Assembly: GCF_003002825.1 (NCBI RefSeq)
Contig: NZ_PVTE01000007.1
Location: 1 to 64,000 of the forward strand
Origin: Spirosoma oryzae
GTDB lineage: Bacteria; Bacteroidota; Bacteroidia; Cytophagales; Spirosomataceae
Direction of reading: 5' to 3'
Length of the DNA stretch: 64,000 nt
Shown here: positions 26,134-35,687 of the stretch, one piece after another
Layout of the letters: each line of letters starts with the position of its first letter
How positions within the stretch are numbered: the stretch's first letter is position 1
Notes under the pieces: model-generated
The model's database searches: none
Told to the model about the DNA's origin: nothing
Seen by the model: the letters and a program-made list of their open reading frames with translations, nothing else
Translations under genes and position numbers: made by a program

Positions 26134-28701
26134 ATGAAGTTTTTTTCTACTACGATCCTGCTGCTTGCGTTGCTGACCGCACCCAACTGGCTGATCGCTC
26201 AGAATGCCCCCGTTATCAATGCAACAGTCACCGGTACCATAATCGACGCCCGAACGGGAAATCACCTGATCGGAGCAACAGTGACGATCAAGGGAACCAC
26301 GAATGGCGGATCGACCAACCAGAACGGCCAGTTTACGCTGATTACGGGGCAGAAACTACCATTCACCATCATCGTATCGTACATCGGCTACCAGACGCAG
26401 GAGACAGTACTGAGTCAGGACGGGGCCGAGATTAAACTGGAAGAAACTCCCAGTCAGCTTGCCGACGTAACGATCACCTCCCGCCGTCGGCAGGAGTCGT
26501 CGCAAAACGTACCCATCCCGATTTCGGTCCTGCGCGGGGCGGTCGTCGACGATGCGGGTGCGTTCAACGTCAACCGCGTCAAAGAGCTGGTACCATCGGT
26601 GCAGTTATATTCCTCGAATCCGCGCAATACGACCCTCAACATCCGGGGTCTCGGCTCGACCTTCGGCCTGACCAACGACGGCATTGACCCCGGCGTTGGT
26701 TTTTATGTCGACGGCGTGTACTATGCCCGTCCGGCCGTGACAGCACTCGACTTTGTCGATGTCGATCAGATCGAAGTACTGCGCGGACCGCAGGGAACGC
26801 TGTTTGGGAAAAACACGACCGCCGGTGCGTTCAACATTACCACGCGGGGCCCCAGCTTCACGCCGGGCGCTACCTTCGAGGTTAGCTACGGCAATTATAA
26901 CTTCATTCAGGCGAAGGCATCGGTGACGGGGCCACTGAGCCGGAAATTTGCCGCGCGGGCGTCGTTTTCGGGTACGCAGCGTAACGGTACGATCACCAAT
27001 ATTCGCTCGAGTCAGCTGGTCAACTCGCTGAACAACATCGGCTTTCGCGGGCAACTGCTCTACACGCCATCGGACCGGGTACGCATCAACCTGACCGGCG
27101 ATTATACCGATCAGAAGCCCAACGGCTATACAGTGCTATACGCCGGGGTTGTTCAGACGAAGCGGGCGGCCTACCGGCAGTTCAACAACATCATCGCCGA
27201 TCTGGGGTATACCGTGCCATCGCCGAATCCGTTCGACCGGATTACCGATCAGGATACGCCTTCGAAGGCAAACAATCAGCTGGGGGGTGTCTCGCTCAAC
27301 GCCGACATCAAGCTCGGGCCGGGTACGCTGACCAGCACGACGGCCTGGCGCTACTGGAAGTGGGACCCGCTCAACGACCGCGACTATATCGGTCTGCCTG
27401 TCTTCACCATCTCGGCGGGTAACTCCAAACACAACCAGTATTCGCAGGAGATTCGCTACGCCGGTACGTTTTCCGAGCGCGTCAGTGGGGTAGTGGGGCT
27501 GTACTATCTCTACCAGGATTTGCAGTCGGACCCGGTGCAGACGGAGGAAGCCGGTTCGGCGCAGTGGCGTTTTGCCCAAAGCACGACGAGTGCCCTCTGG
27601 AAAACGCCCGGCCTGTTCGACGGCTTCGGCATTCGTACGACCAACCGGCTCCGCAGCACGTCGGCGGCCGTATTCGGTCAGGTCGACTGGGCGGTTAATG
27701 ACAAATTGCACGTGCTGCCCGGCCTGCGCTACAACTACGACAAGAAAATTGCCAATTACAGCCGGGTAACCTACGGCGGACTGCAAACCACCGATCCGGC
27801 ACTGCTCGCGCTTAAAAATCTGGTGTATACCAATCAGGCGTTCGATACCGACGTCGACGAAACCAACTTCTCCGGCCAGCTGACGCTACAATACAAAGCC
27901 AGCAATCGACTGAACGCCTTTGCTACCTATTCGGTCAGTTACAAGCCGGTCGGTATCAACATCGGCGGTTTACCGACTTCCAACGGCCGGGTGCTGACGG
28001 AACTGGCGCGGGTGAATCCCGAAGCCGTGCGCCACTATGAAATCGGCGTGAAGACCCGCCCGACGACGAACACGACATTGAACGTAGTCTTCCACAACAG
28101 CGACATTCGCGACTACCAGACGCAGGTGCAGACGCCCGAACCGGGGGTAAACCGGGGCTATCTGGCCAACGCCGAAAAAGTACGCGTACGTGGCGTTGAA
28201 GTCGACGGAAACGTTCGGTTCAGCAATACGCTGTCGTTCTACGGATCGGTGGCGTATACCGACGCTAAATACATCACGTTTACCAACGCGCCGGTGCCGC
28301 TGGAAGAAACGGGGGGGGAGCAGGCGTTCAAGGATATTTCGGGTGGTGCGCTGCCGGGCGTCTCGAAGTGGGCTGGTTCGGTTGGTGGTGAGGTCAGTGG
28401 GGCCGGTAAGTTTCTGGCGCAGGATGGCCGGTACTTCTTTGCCGCCGATACGTACTACCGCTCGTCGTTTTCATCGAGTCCGTCGCCATCGCAATACCTG
28501 AATATCGACGGGTACGCGCTGGCCAACGCGCGTGTCGGTTTCCGGGCGTCGAACGGCACGTCGGTATTCATCTGGAGTCGCAACCTGCTGAACCAGAATT
28601 ATTTCGAGCAGTTGCTGCCCGCGCCGGGCAATGCCGGTCAGTACGGGGCTGTAATCGGCGACCCGCGCACTTACGGCGTTACCCTGCGGTATTCGTTCTA
28701 A
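26134..28701 (+). CDS. TonB-dependent outer membrane receptor
   Basis: An 855-residue receptor. Signal peptide (ends WLIAQ); then a carboxypeptidase-regulatory-like domain, about 30-110 (VTGTIIDARTGNHLIGATVT; IVVSYIGYQTQE). The plug follows with VKELVPSVQLYS and VEVLRGPQGTLFGKN-like sequence (EVLRGPQGTLFGKNTTAGAF), then a 22-strand barrel ending in aromatic RYSF. It is not of the SusC type (no SusD partner, shorter), so it more likely takes a siderophore, metal chelate or other small ligand. It is the last gene of the Rrf2-flanked operon. A perfect 22-bp hairpin follows. Confidence 0.93.
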   Translation: MKFFSTTILLLALLTAPNWLIAQNAPVINATVTGTIIDARTGNHLIGATVTIKGTTNGGSTNQNGQFTLITGQKLPFTIIVSYIGYQTQETVLSQDGAEIKLEETPSQLADVTITSRRRQESSQNVPIPISVLRGAVVDDAGAFNVNRVKELVPSVQLYSSNPRNTTLNIRGLGSTFGLTNDGIDPGVGFYVDGVYYARPAVTALDFVDVDQIEVLRGPQGTLFGKNTTAGAFNITTRGPSFTPGATFEVSYGNYNFIQAKASVTGPLSRKFAARASFSGTQRNGTITNIRSSQLVNSLNNIGFRGQLLYTPSDRVRINLTGDYTDQKPNGYTVLYAGVVQTKRAAYRQFNNIIADLGYTVPSPNPFDRITDQDTPSKANNQLGGVSLNADIKLGPGTLTSTTAWRYWKWDPLNDRDYIGLPVFTISAGNSKHNQYSQEIRYAGTFSERVSGVVGLYYLYQDLQSDPVQTEEAGSAQWRFAQSTTSALWKTPGLFDGFGIRTTNRLRSTSAAVFGQVDWAVNDKLHVLPGLRYNYDKKIANYSRVTYGGLQTTDPALLALKNLVYTNQAFDTDVDETNFSGQLTLQYKASNRLNAFATYSVSYKPVGINIGGLPTSNGRVLTELARVNPEAVRHYEIGVKTRPTTNTTLNVVFHNSDIRDYQTQVQTPEPGVNRGYLANAEKVRVRGVEVDGNVRFSNTLSFYGSVAYTDAKYITFTNAPVPLEETGGEQAFKDISGGALPGVSKWAGSVGGEVSGAGKFLAQDGRYFFAADTYYRSSFSSSPSPSQYLNIDGYALANARVGFRASNGTSVFIWSRNLLNQNYFEQLLPAPGNAGQYGAVIGDPRTYGVTLRYSF

Positions 28702-28706
28702 TGCCG

Positions 28707-28764
28707 GTACTAAACAGCAACGCGGACGTTCCCGACTGGGGGCGTCCGCGTTGCTGTTTAGTAC
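28707..28764 (+). terminator. Perfect 22-bp hairpin after the TonB receptor
   Basis: GTACTAAACAGCAACGCGGA(CG) pairs exactly with (CG)TCCGCGTTGCTGTTTAGTAC across 14 bases, starting 5 bases past the stop codon. Confidence 0.7.
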
Positions 28765-28879
28765 CACTTACAGTCAAGACAAGCTTCATTATGTCTAGGC
28801 TATAGCGATTACTTTACCCCCAAAGGGCTGTTGAGTTCTTGATTCGACGATGCTGGTGGCTAAATTTCCTCCGGCCCAT

Positions 28880-28965
28880 TTACCCCCCAGCCCCGAAACG
28901 TCGGCCCGGCCTAAAGGGGGAGAAGTTTATTTGCGAAGTGCTCCCCCTTTAGGGGGCTGGGGGTA
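28880..28965. repeat. Intergenic inverted repeat, C/G-run type
   Basis: TTACCCCCCAGCCCC at one end is mirrored by AGGGGGCTGGGGGTAA at the other, with CCTAAAGGGGGA and TCCCCCTTTAGG inside. The same design recurs at 51013-51079 (TACCCCCACCCCCTGAAGG and its mirror), so this looks like a dispersed short element. It lies between the convergent receptor and GH30 genes. Confidence 0.65.
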
Positions 28966-28978
28966 ATCATTGACCAAT

Positions 28979-30556
28979 TTATTTGCCCAAATCACCCACC
29001 AGCGTAACGATACTTCGGGCGGGAATCGTTACGGCATCGCCCGCTTTACTGACTGTCGACCGGGCCAGATCTGCCGTTGCCGACGTGGTGTACATGGTTA
29101 GTTTCGATGGCTGACTGGTAGAAGCCGAAGGGGTAATCGACTGGGCGACGTTGCCGGCGTTGATGACGACCGTAACCAGTTGACCATCCGTATTCTTGTA
29201 AGCAGATACCAGCAGGCCGGCGCTGTTCTGCGTTTGGTCGACGTTGACGCGGACGGCACCGGGGCGAATAAAGCGGCTGTAGTTACCCAGTGCCCACAGC
29301 ATTTTCGACGGCTGGAACGAGCCATCTGTTTTAGCCTTGTCGATGTAAACCAGTCCGTCTTTGTAGTCGTAAGGACTAATGGCGATCCACCAGTGCCAGG
29401 CCGAAACGTTGGCGTTGACCAGATCGTTGTGGATGACTTTGGCGATGTAAATAGCGGGATCGATGCCCAAGTCTTTGCCCGACCCATTGATGTCTCCGGC
29501 GTTGTCGCCCAGAATGCAGTATTCCGACATCCAGGTACCGAGATTCGACTGGCCGGCTGCGGTACTGGCCAACTGCTGCCGTTTCTTCACCGCGTCGCCG
29601 TACGGGGAGGTCGTGAAATAGCTGTGATAGCCGATGGCGGGTACCAGATTGGTCAGGTTGCCGAGGTAATCGGCGCTCGTTCTGTCGAAAAAGTCGGCGA
29701 TCTGCGTGCCTTTGCCCTGCCGACCATTGTCGCTGTACAGAAAATCGATCTGACCCGCTTCGGCGATGCTGATTTTGGTGGGCAACCCTTTATTCGTCAG
29801 GGCTTTGCTCAGCGACCGGGTGATGCCGGCAATCTGATTATTGAAATACGGCGTTCCTTCCTGCCCGCCGTCGCTCCAGTCCCACTGCGGCTCGTTGACG
29901 GGACTGACGTAGTCGAAGGTGATCCCCGTTTTGGTGCGCACGCCCGCGACGACCTCGGCCATAAACTGCCCGTACTGATCGTATTTTTCGGCACTCAGGT
30001 TCGGCACTTTATTGCTGGCGAAGCCTTTCCCATTCAGCGTGTACTGCACCGGCGGACTGTTCGGAAAGGCCAGAAAGCTGGGAACACCCCGTTGTTTGGC
30101 CGCCTGTAGAAACCACACCTGTCCGGCCTGTTTGTTCCAGTCGTAGGTACCGTCGGCGTTCAGGAACGATTCGGCCCGTCGCCATTCGTCGCCGATGCCG
30201 CTGTTGCTGCCCTGTTCGGCCGTTCCCGCGCCGATGTTGAACCGCCACATCGACAGGCCAATACCCTTGGGCTGACCACCGGCCGACGTGTCGCGGCTGA
30301 ACAACAGGTCGGCGATGGCGTTTCGCTTGGCGTCGGGCCACTGCCCTACAAACTGGCAGCTCCAGGCATCCGATGCGCCGAAGTGATTGATTGTCTGAAA
30401 CGTTTTGGTGGGGTCGATCGTGACGGTAATGCTCGTCGTTGGCGTGGGTTTGGGCGAATTATCGGCGGGTGTTTTAGGTTGACAGCCGCCCATGCTGAGC
30501 AGTGGATAGCATAATAGGAGCTGAAGAGTCGAGCGAAGGGTACTGGGAATAGCCAT
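28979..30556 (-). CDS. GH30-family glycoside hydrolase lipoprotein
   Basis: A 525-residue enzyme if started at MAIPSTLRSTLQLLLC; the lipobox LLSMGGC puts Cys25 at the mature end, so it is probably surface or periplasmic. The catalytic barrel begins at FQTINHFGASDAW. The acid/base Glu222 lies in YVSPVNEPQWDWSD and the nucleophile Glu345 in TWMSEYCIL. A beta-sandwich with VVINAGNVAQSI closes the protein, as in GH30. Close patterns are seen in endo-beta-1,6-galactanases, but beta-1,6-glucan or xylan activity cannot be excluded. It is the third gene of the sus-like operon, 82 bases after susD and beyond a partial terminator. Confidence 0.82.
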   Translation of the reverse strand: MAIPSTLRSTLQLLLCYPLLSMGGCQPKTPADNSPKPTPTTSITVTIDPTKTFQTINHFGASDAWSCQFVGQWPDAKRNAIADLLFSRDTSAGGQPKGIGLSMWRFNIGAGTAEQGSNSGIGDEWRRAESFLNADGTYDWNKQAGQVWFLQAAKQRGVPSFLAFPNSPPVQYTLNGKGFASNKVPNLSAEKYDQYGQFMAEVVAGVRTKTGITFDYVSPVNEPQWDWSDGGQEGTPYFNNQIAGITRSLSKALTNKGLPTKISIAEAGQIDFLYSDNGRQGKGTQIADFFDRTSADYLGNLTNLVPAIGYHSYFTTSPYGDAVKKRQQLASTAAGQSNLGTWMSEYCILGDNAGDINGSGKDLGIDPAIYIAKVIHNDLVNANVSAWHWWIAISPYDYKDGLVYIDKAKTDGSFQPSKMLWALGNYSRFIRPGAVRVNVDQTQNSAGLLVSAYKNTDGQLVTVVINAGNVAQSITPSASTSQPSKLTMYTTSATADLARSTVSKAGDAVTIPARSIVTLVGDLGK

Positions 30557-30595
30557 AGGATGAGCGGATGATAGAGCGAGCCGCAAACATAAAAA

Positions 30596-30622
30596 TCCCT
30601 GCGCCAGAACGTAGCGCAGGGA
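30596..30622 (-). terminator. Hairpin after susD-like gene
   Basis: TCCCTGCGC pairs with GCGCAGGGA. On the minus strand the stem is followed by TTTTTA. It sits between the susD-like gene and the GH30 gene and probably lowers, not abolishes, expression of the enzyme relative to SusCD. Confidence 0.7.
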
Positions 30623-30638
30623 CTGAAATACGGGTGAT

Positions 30639-32321
30639 TTAATAACCGGGGTTTTGTTCGAGTTTGTTGTTCGACGCCTGAATCTCGGCTCGTGGGATTG
30701 GCAGCCAGTACTGCTTGTCGGTAAAGCTCCGGCCGGTCAGGGCTTCCTTGCGACTGTAGGTGTACGCTCCGCTGCTATTCTTACCGATTTCAACACCGTA
30801 GGCCGGTACGTTTTCGGTAGTCGGTGCAATCTTCCAGCGTCGTACGTCGTAGAAGCGATGCTCCTCGAACGCCAGCTCAATCCGGCGCTCCTGCTGAATG
30901 CGGCTGCGCATCTGCGCCTGCGTCAGGCCGGTGGGCAGGGCCGGCATACCGACGCCCGTCCGCTGCCGGATGGCGTTGACGGCTGCGTAGACCGATGCAT
31001 CCGGACCAACGGCTTCGTTCTGCGCTTCCGCGTAGTTCAGCAGTACTTCGGCGTAGCGGATATAAATCCAGGTCTGCGTACCGGCGATGTCCCACGGGTT
31101 GTCGATCGGCAGCGTGTCGTCCATGAATTTCCGCAGGTAGTAGCCCGACTTCGAGGTGTTCCAGTTCGAGGGGCCGTCTTTGCTGTCTTTACCACCCGGC
31201 GTGAAGGTCTGAATCGTGCTGCTGCGGTAAGTCGCATCGTTGTACAGAATCGTCGCGTAGAAACGGGGGTCGCGGTTTTTGTACGGATTCTTGGCGTCGT
31301 AGCTTGTGTTGCTATCGCTGATTTTGGTGCCGTCGATCATCTCGTAATCGTCGACCATGTTTTGCAGCGGTACGTTGCCACCCCAGGCGTTGTAGCTGTT
31401 GGGGCCGTTGGCAATCTCCAGACAAACGTGCCGGGCACCCCGCGCATACAATCGGCCGAAAATGATTTCGTTGTTGTCGTTCGACGTGAAAATCTTGCCA
31501 TAGCCGCCCGTGTAAAGACTATACTTGTTCAGGTCCATCACTGCTTTGGCGGCCGCAGCGGCTGCCGTCCAGGTCGACGCGCCGTTGTAGAGGGGGCTTG
31601 CTCCGTAGAGTAACAAGCGGGCCTTCAGGGCCAGGGCCGCGCCTTTCGTTGCGCGACCCAGTTGCCAGTTGCCGTCGTTGCTCTGCGGTAACAAGGCTGC
31701 TGCCTGATCGAGCTGCGCCACGGCGTAGTCGATACCCGACTTGATATCGGCGCGGGTGAACAGCGCCTGACTGGTCAGGTCGTCGCCCAGTTCCGACACG
31801 TTGTCGCCGACGAGGACCACCCGGCCGTAGTTGCGGATCAGGTCATGGTAGCGGTAAGCACGCAGGAACTTCAGCTCACCCGTCAGCACCTGCCGGCGGG
31901 CGTCGCTCATGGTTACTTTGCCGATGTTGTTCAGCGCGTAGTTGATTTCGCGGATGCTGCGGTAACTACGCCCCCAGAATGTACCGGCAATACCCGTGTT
32001 TTCGGGCGCGATCTGTCCGCGCTGAATCAGCCAGGTGTTGTCGTCGTTGTTGTAGATCGACTCATCGGTTACCGACGACCACAGCGCGTATTCGAAGCCA
32101 CGACCGAAACCGGGCAGCGTACCCTCGGCTTCCTTGTCGGTCAGCCGGGCACCCATGTAGCGGTTGATGATATAATCTTCGAACAGATTGGCGTCGGTCA
32201 GAATCGCGGCATCGGATACCCGGTCGGTCGGGGTGACGTTCAGGAAATTGTCGTTGCAGGACGTCAGCCCGAGCGTCAGCGCCAGGGTGGCGGTCAGTAT
32301 ATGATTGGTAAATGCTTTCAT
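30639..32321 (-). CDS. SusD/RagB-family glycan-binding lipoprotein
   Basis: A 560-residue surface lipoprotein that caps the SusC channel and binds glycan. Signal peptide with lipobox LGLTSC (Cys22), then NDNFLNVTPTDRVSD, the typical SusD opening. The TPR-like N-terminal half includes IREINYALNNIGKV and LRAYRYHDLIRNYGRVVLV. The SusD C-terminal region has IRYAEVLLNYAEAQNEA, RQRTGVGMPALP and LAFEEHRFYDVRRW, ending YWLPIPRAEIQASNNKLEQN. It lies 17 bases after the SusC gene. Confidence 0.97.
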   Translation of the reverse strand: MKAFTNHILTATLALTLGLTSCNDNFLNVTPTDRVSDAAILTDANLFEDYIINRYMGARLTDKEAEGTLPGFGRGFEYALWSSVTDESIYNNDDNTWLIQRGQIAPENTGIAGTFWGRSYRSIREINYALNNIGKVTMSDARRQVLTGELKFLRAYRYHDLIRNYGRVVLVGDNVSELGDDLTSQALFTRADIKSGIDYAVAQLDQAAALLPQSNDGNWQLGRATKGAALALKARLLLYGASPLYNGASTWTAAAAAAKAVMDLNKYSLYTGGYGKIFTSNDNNEIIFGRLYARGARHVCLEIANGPNSYNAWGGNVPLQNMVDDYEMIDGTKISDSNTSYDAKNPYKNRDPRFYATILYNDATYRSSTIQTFTPGGKDSKDGPSNWNTSKSGYYLRKFMDDTLPIDNPWDIAGTQTWIYIRYAEVLLNYAEAQNEAVGPDASVYAAVNAIRQRTGVGMPALPTGLTQAQMRSRIQQERRIELAFEEHRFYDVRRWKIAPTTENVPAYGVEIGKNSSGAYTYSRKEALTGRSFTDKQYWLPIPRAEIQASNNKLEQNPGY

Positions 32322-32338
32322 GGCGTTGGGATGCAGGC

Positions 32339-35300
32339 TTAAAACTTGACGTTCAGACCCAGGTTGATGATGCGCTGCTGCGGATAGAACTGACCGCTGC
32401 CGTTGTTACCTTCGGGGTCGTAGTCTTTTACGCCGGTGATGGTGAAGAGGTTAAAGGCGTTGGCGTACACCCGCACACCCGACATTTTGATCTTCGACAG
32501 GGTTGCTTTGGGCAGCGTGTAGCCAAGCTCGATGTTTTTCAGCCGCACGAACGAGGCATTGTTCAGCCAGAAGGTGTTGTTGTACAGACCACCGTTGATC
32601 GACGACGACGCCCGCGTATCCACCCGTGGGTAGCTACCGTCGGTGTTCGTCGGGCTCCAGCGATTGGCCGCCCAGCTGTTGTAGAAGTTGCCAACCTGCC
32701 CCGATTCCGGCAGTACGTACTGACTAACCAGCCCCTGTCCGGCGATAACCATCGACAGATCGAACGGGCCGTAACCGACGTTGGCCGTCATACCGTAGGT
32801 TAGGAGGGGAACGTTGCCGTAGGGCGTCCGTACCTGATCGTCGGCCGTGATCTTGCCGTCGCCGTTGTAGTCTTCCAGAATCAGGTCACCCGTGCGGGCA
32901 CCCGGCAGGTGGGGGTATGCGTCGAGATCGGCCTGCGTGCGGAAAATGCCCCGCGACCGGTACAGCAGGTAGGTATACAGCGGACCACCCGTTTGCCGCT
33001 GATACGGCAGCAGACCGGGCGCTTCATCGATGTTGATGATTTTGCTTTTGGCGTAGGTCACGTTCCCCGACAGGCTGTAGCGAATGGTACCGGCGTGGGT
33101 GTAGCCCAGCGTTCCCTCGAAACCGCTGCTGTTGACCCGACCGATGTTTTCGCTTGGTACCAGCGGGTCAGAACCGTAGGGGTTTACGATACCCGACGTG
33201 TTCGGAACCGATGCGTTGCGGTTGGCCAGGATGTTATACCGCTGCTGCTGGAAGTAGATCAACTCAAGGTTGAAATGCTTCAGGAATACCGCGTTCAGAC
33301 CAATATCGGTTTTGCGGGCTACCTCCCAGGTAATGTTGGGGTTGGCCAGCTTAATCAGGTCGATACCGGGCGTGATGACGTTGCTGCCCAGCACATACTG
33401 GTTGTTGAACGAGTAGTTGTTGTAGTACTGGAACTGACCGACGTTGTCGTTCCCCAGCGTACCGTGCGACACCCGAATTTTCAGGTCGTCGAAGAAGCGG
33501 ACACTGTTCTTGAACCAGTCTTCTTCCGAGATGCGGTACCCAGCCGAGATCGAGGGGAAGAAACCGTACTGATTGCCTTCGGGGAAGACCGACGAACCGT
33601 CGAGACGAGCCTGCACTTCGGCCAGATACTTCTCTTTGTAGTTGTACGCCAGTCGACCAATCACGCTTCGGCGGGTAAAATTGTAGCTGCTGCCGGAGTT
33701 GGTACGGTCGGTCGCAGCGGCCCCACCCTGCGAGAGTTCAGGCGTCGTCGGCGTAGGGAAATTGATCCGGCCGGCACCAAACGTAACTTCGTTACGCTGA
33801 TTCTGCTCGTAAGCGACGAAGGCGTTGACGTTGTGCGCATCGAACTGCCGCTGGTAATTCAGCCGAATGTTCTGCGTCAGGTTGGAGATGTTGGTCTGGC
33901 TTTGCGTCAGCGATGCCAGACCGGCCGAGCCACCCGTCAGGACCGCGTTGTAGGCGTTGGTCGTCCGGTCGTAGTTGTACAGCGTGTACGGAATGCTGAA
34001 CGACTTGTTGAAATTGAACGACTTATCGATTGAGAAGAAACCGTCGACCGACAGACCCTGTACGAACGGCAAGTTATAGCTGGCCCGCAGAATCCCGTTG
34101 AAGATAGAAGTGGGGTTCACGGTCGTTCCGCCGATGTCGGTACCTAGTACGGCCGGGTTGCTGTTTTCAACGCCGGTTGAGTACAGACCGTTGGGAAACT
34201 GGGCCGGTACCGTCGGGAACGCGCGGTAGATTGAGCGGAAGGTGTTACCCGCCGACGAGATCGGGAAGTTCCGGTTCTCCTGACGGCCGTTCAGCAACAG
34301 GCTCACCCGGAAGTCTTTCGTGATGTTCGCGTCGACGTTCGAGCGGAAGTTGTACTGCTTGTATTTCGTCGCGCCGTTGCGGTACAGACCGTCCTGGTAG
34401 ATGGTCCCCAGCGACACATAGTATTTTACGTTTTCCGTACCGCCGTTGATGTTCAGGTTCTGCTGGTTTTGCAGCGCAAACGATTTCAGCGCGGCCTTCT
34501 GCCAGTCGGTGTTGGGGTAGCTGATCGGGTCGGACCCGTTGCGGAACTTCTCGATTTCGTCGGCCGAATAATGCTGGTTCAGACCACCCGACGGGTTGTT
34601 GTAGTAGTCGATCTCGTTCAGGATCGTCGCGTAGGTGGGTGCATCGGCCAGCTTGGGCAGGCGCGTCGGCGAGGTAAAGCCCTGGTTGTAGCTGTACGAG
34701 ATAACGGGTTTGCCCGTGCCGCCCCGCTTGGTCGTCACCAGAATAACCCCGTTGGCTGCCCGGTTACCGTAAACGGCTGCCGACGCATCTTTCAACACCG
34801 AAACACTTTCGATATCGTTCGGGTCCAGACGATCCAGGCCACCGACCTGTCCCGGAATACCGTCGACGACAACGAGCACATCGTTGTTGCCCGTCGTGCC
34901 GAAGCCCCGGATGGTGTAGTTCGATCCGTCGTAGCCCGGTTCGCCACCCCGGTTGTTGGCAACGATACCCGAAAAACGACCGGCAAACGAGTTCGACAGG
35001 TTGGGCTGCGGACTCTTGACCAGATCGGCCCCTTTCACTTCCGAAACCGAACCGGTCAGCGTCGCTTTTTTCTGCGTGCCGTACCCCACCACGACGACTT
35101 CGTTCAGGGTCTTGTTATCATCGGCCAGCGTCACCGTCAGCTGCGTCCGGCCATTGACTGCTACTTCCTGCGTGGTGTAGCCGAGGTAGCTGACGACCAG
35201 TACGTCGTTGTTGTTGACGTTGAGCGTGAAGTCACCGGCAGCATTGGCCGTTGTGCCCCGGGTTGTGCCTTTCACGAGCACGTTGGCACCGGGAATTCCC

Positions 35301-35407
35301 TGATTCAGCGCGTCCGTAATCTTGCCCCGTACCGTCAGCGACTGGGCTAGGGCGGCATTAGTCACTCCCAACAGCAGGAGCCAGACTAAGCGTAGTCTTA
35401 TAGTCAT
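32339..35407 (-). CDS. SusC/RagA-family TonB-linked outer membrane protein
   Basis: A 1,022-residue importer of oligosaccharides. Signal peptide ending NAALAQ; carboxypeptidase-like domain (VRGKITDALNQGIPGANVLV; SYLGYTTQEVAV); the SusC signature LNEVVVVGYGTQKKATLTGS; a plug with VLVVVDGIPGQVGGLDRL and VLKDASAAVYGNRAANGVIL; then a large barrel ending RIINLGLNVKF. It is the first gene of the operon, divergent from the hybrid regulator across 280 bases. With SusD and GH30 it makes a minimal polysaccharide utilisation locus. Confidence 0.97.
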   Translation of the reverse strand: MTIRLRLVWLLLLGVTNAALAQSLTVRGKITDALNQGIPGANVLVKGTTRGTTANAAGDFTLNVNNNDVLVVSYLGYTTQEVAVNGRTQLTVTLADDNKTLNEVVVVGYGTQKKATLTGSVSEVKGADLVKSPQPNLSNSFAGRFSGIVANNRGGEPGYDGSNYTIRGFGTTGNNDVLVVVDGIPGQVGGLDRLDPNDIESVSVLKDASAAVYGNRAANGVILVTTKRGGTGKPVISYSYNQGFTSPTRLPKLADAPTYATILNEIDYYNNPSGGLNQHYSADEIEKFRNGSDPISYPNTDWQKAALKSFALQNQQNLNINGGTENVKYYVSLGTIYQDGLYRNGATKYKQYNFRSNVDANITKDFRVSLLLNGRQENRNFPISSAGNTFRSIYRAFPTVPAQFPNGLYSTGVENSNPAVLGTDIGGTTVNPTSIFNGILRASYNLPFVQGLSVDGFFSIDKSFNFNKSFSIPYTLYNYDRTTNAYNAVLTGGSAGLASLTQSQTNISNLTQNIRLNYQRQFDAHNVNAFVAYEQNQRNEVTFGAGRINFPTPTTPELSQGGAAATDRTNSGSSYNFTRRSVIGRLAYNYKEKYLAEVQARLDGSSVFPEGNQYGFFPSISAGYRISEEDWFKNSVRFFDDLKIRVSHGTLGNDNVGQFQYYNNYSFNNQYVLGSNVITPGIDLIKLANPNITWEVARKTDIGLNAVFLKHFNLELIYFQQQRYNILANRNASVPNTSGIVNPYGSDPLVPSENIGRVNSSGFEGTLGYTHAGTIRYSLSGNVTYAKSKIINIDEAPGLLPYQRQTGGPLYTYLLYRSRGIFRTQADLDAYPHLPGARTGDLILEDYNGDGKITADDQVRTPYGNVPLLTYGMTANVGYGPFDLSMVIAGQGLVSQYVLPESGQVGNFYNSWAANRWSPTNTDGSYPRVDTRASSSINGGLYNNTFWLNNASFVRLKNIELGYTLPKATLSKIKMSGVRVYANAFNLFTITGVKDYDPEGNNGSGQFYPQQRIINLGLNVKF

Positions 35408-35687
35408 AGTTTGATTTGGTTATAGAGGTCACGACGTCGTACTGCGATTAGATCGACGTTTATACCTACCACTGGTTTTTGTGCAAAACTAAATCGCTAT
35501 AACACAGAAGCCGGGGGTGAAACTGGCCGAATAGGGGGGGCTAAACGACCAACTGGTTACCAAGGTACGGTTGAGCAGGCCTTTTCTTTTGCCGAATGCC
35601 TTATCACTGAATCCGTAAAAACTGGTACTTTTATAGGTCTTAGTTGTCGGGTGCTGGTAAGCCAGTAGCGGCTTCTAGTACTTCGAT

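Noticed and set aside
32909..34033. 374-codon ORF antisense to the SusC-like gene
   Set aside because: Shadow frame of a certain gene; no family pattern.
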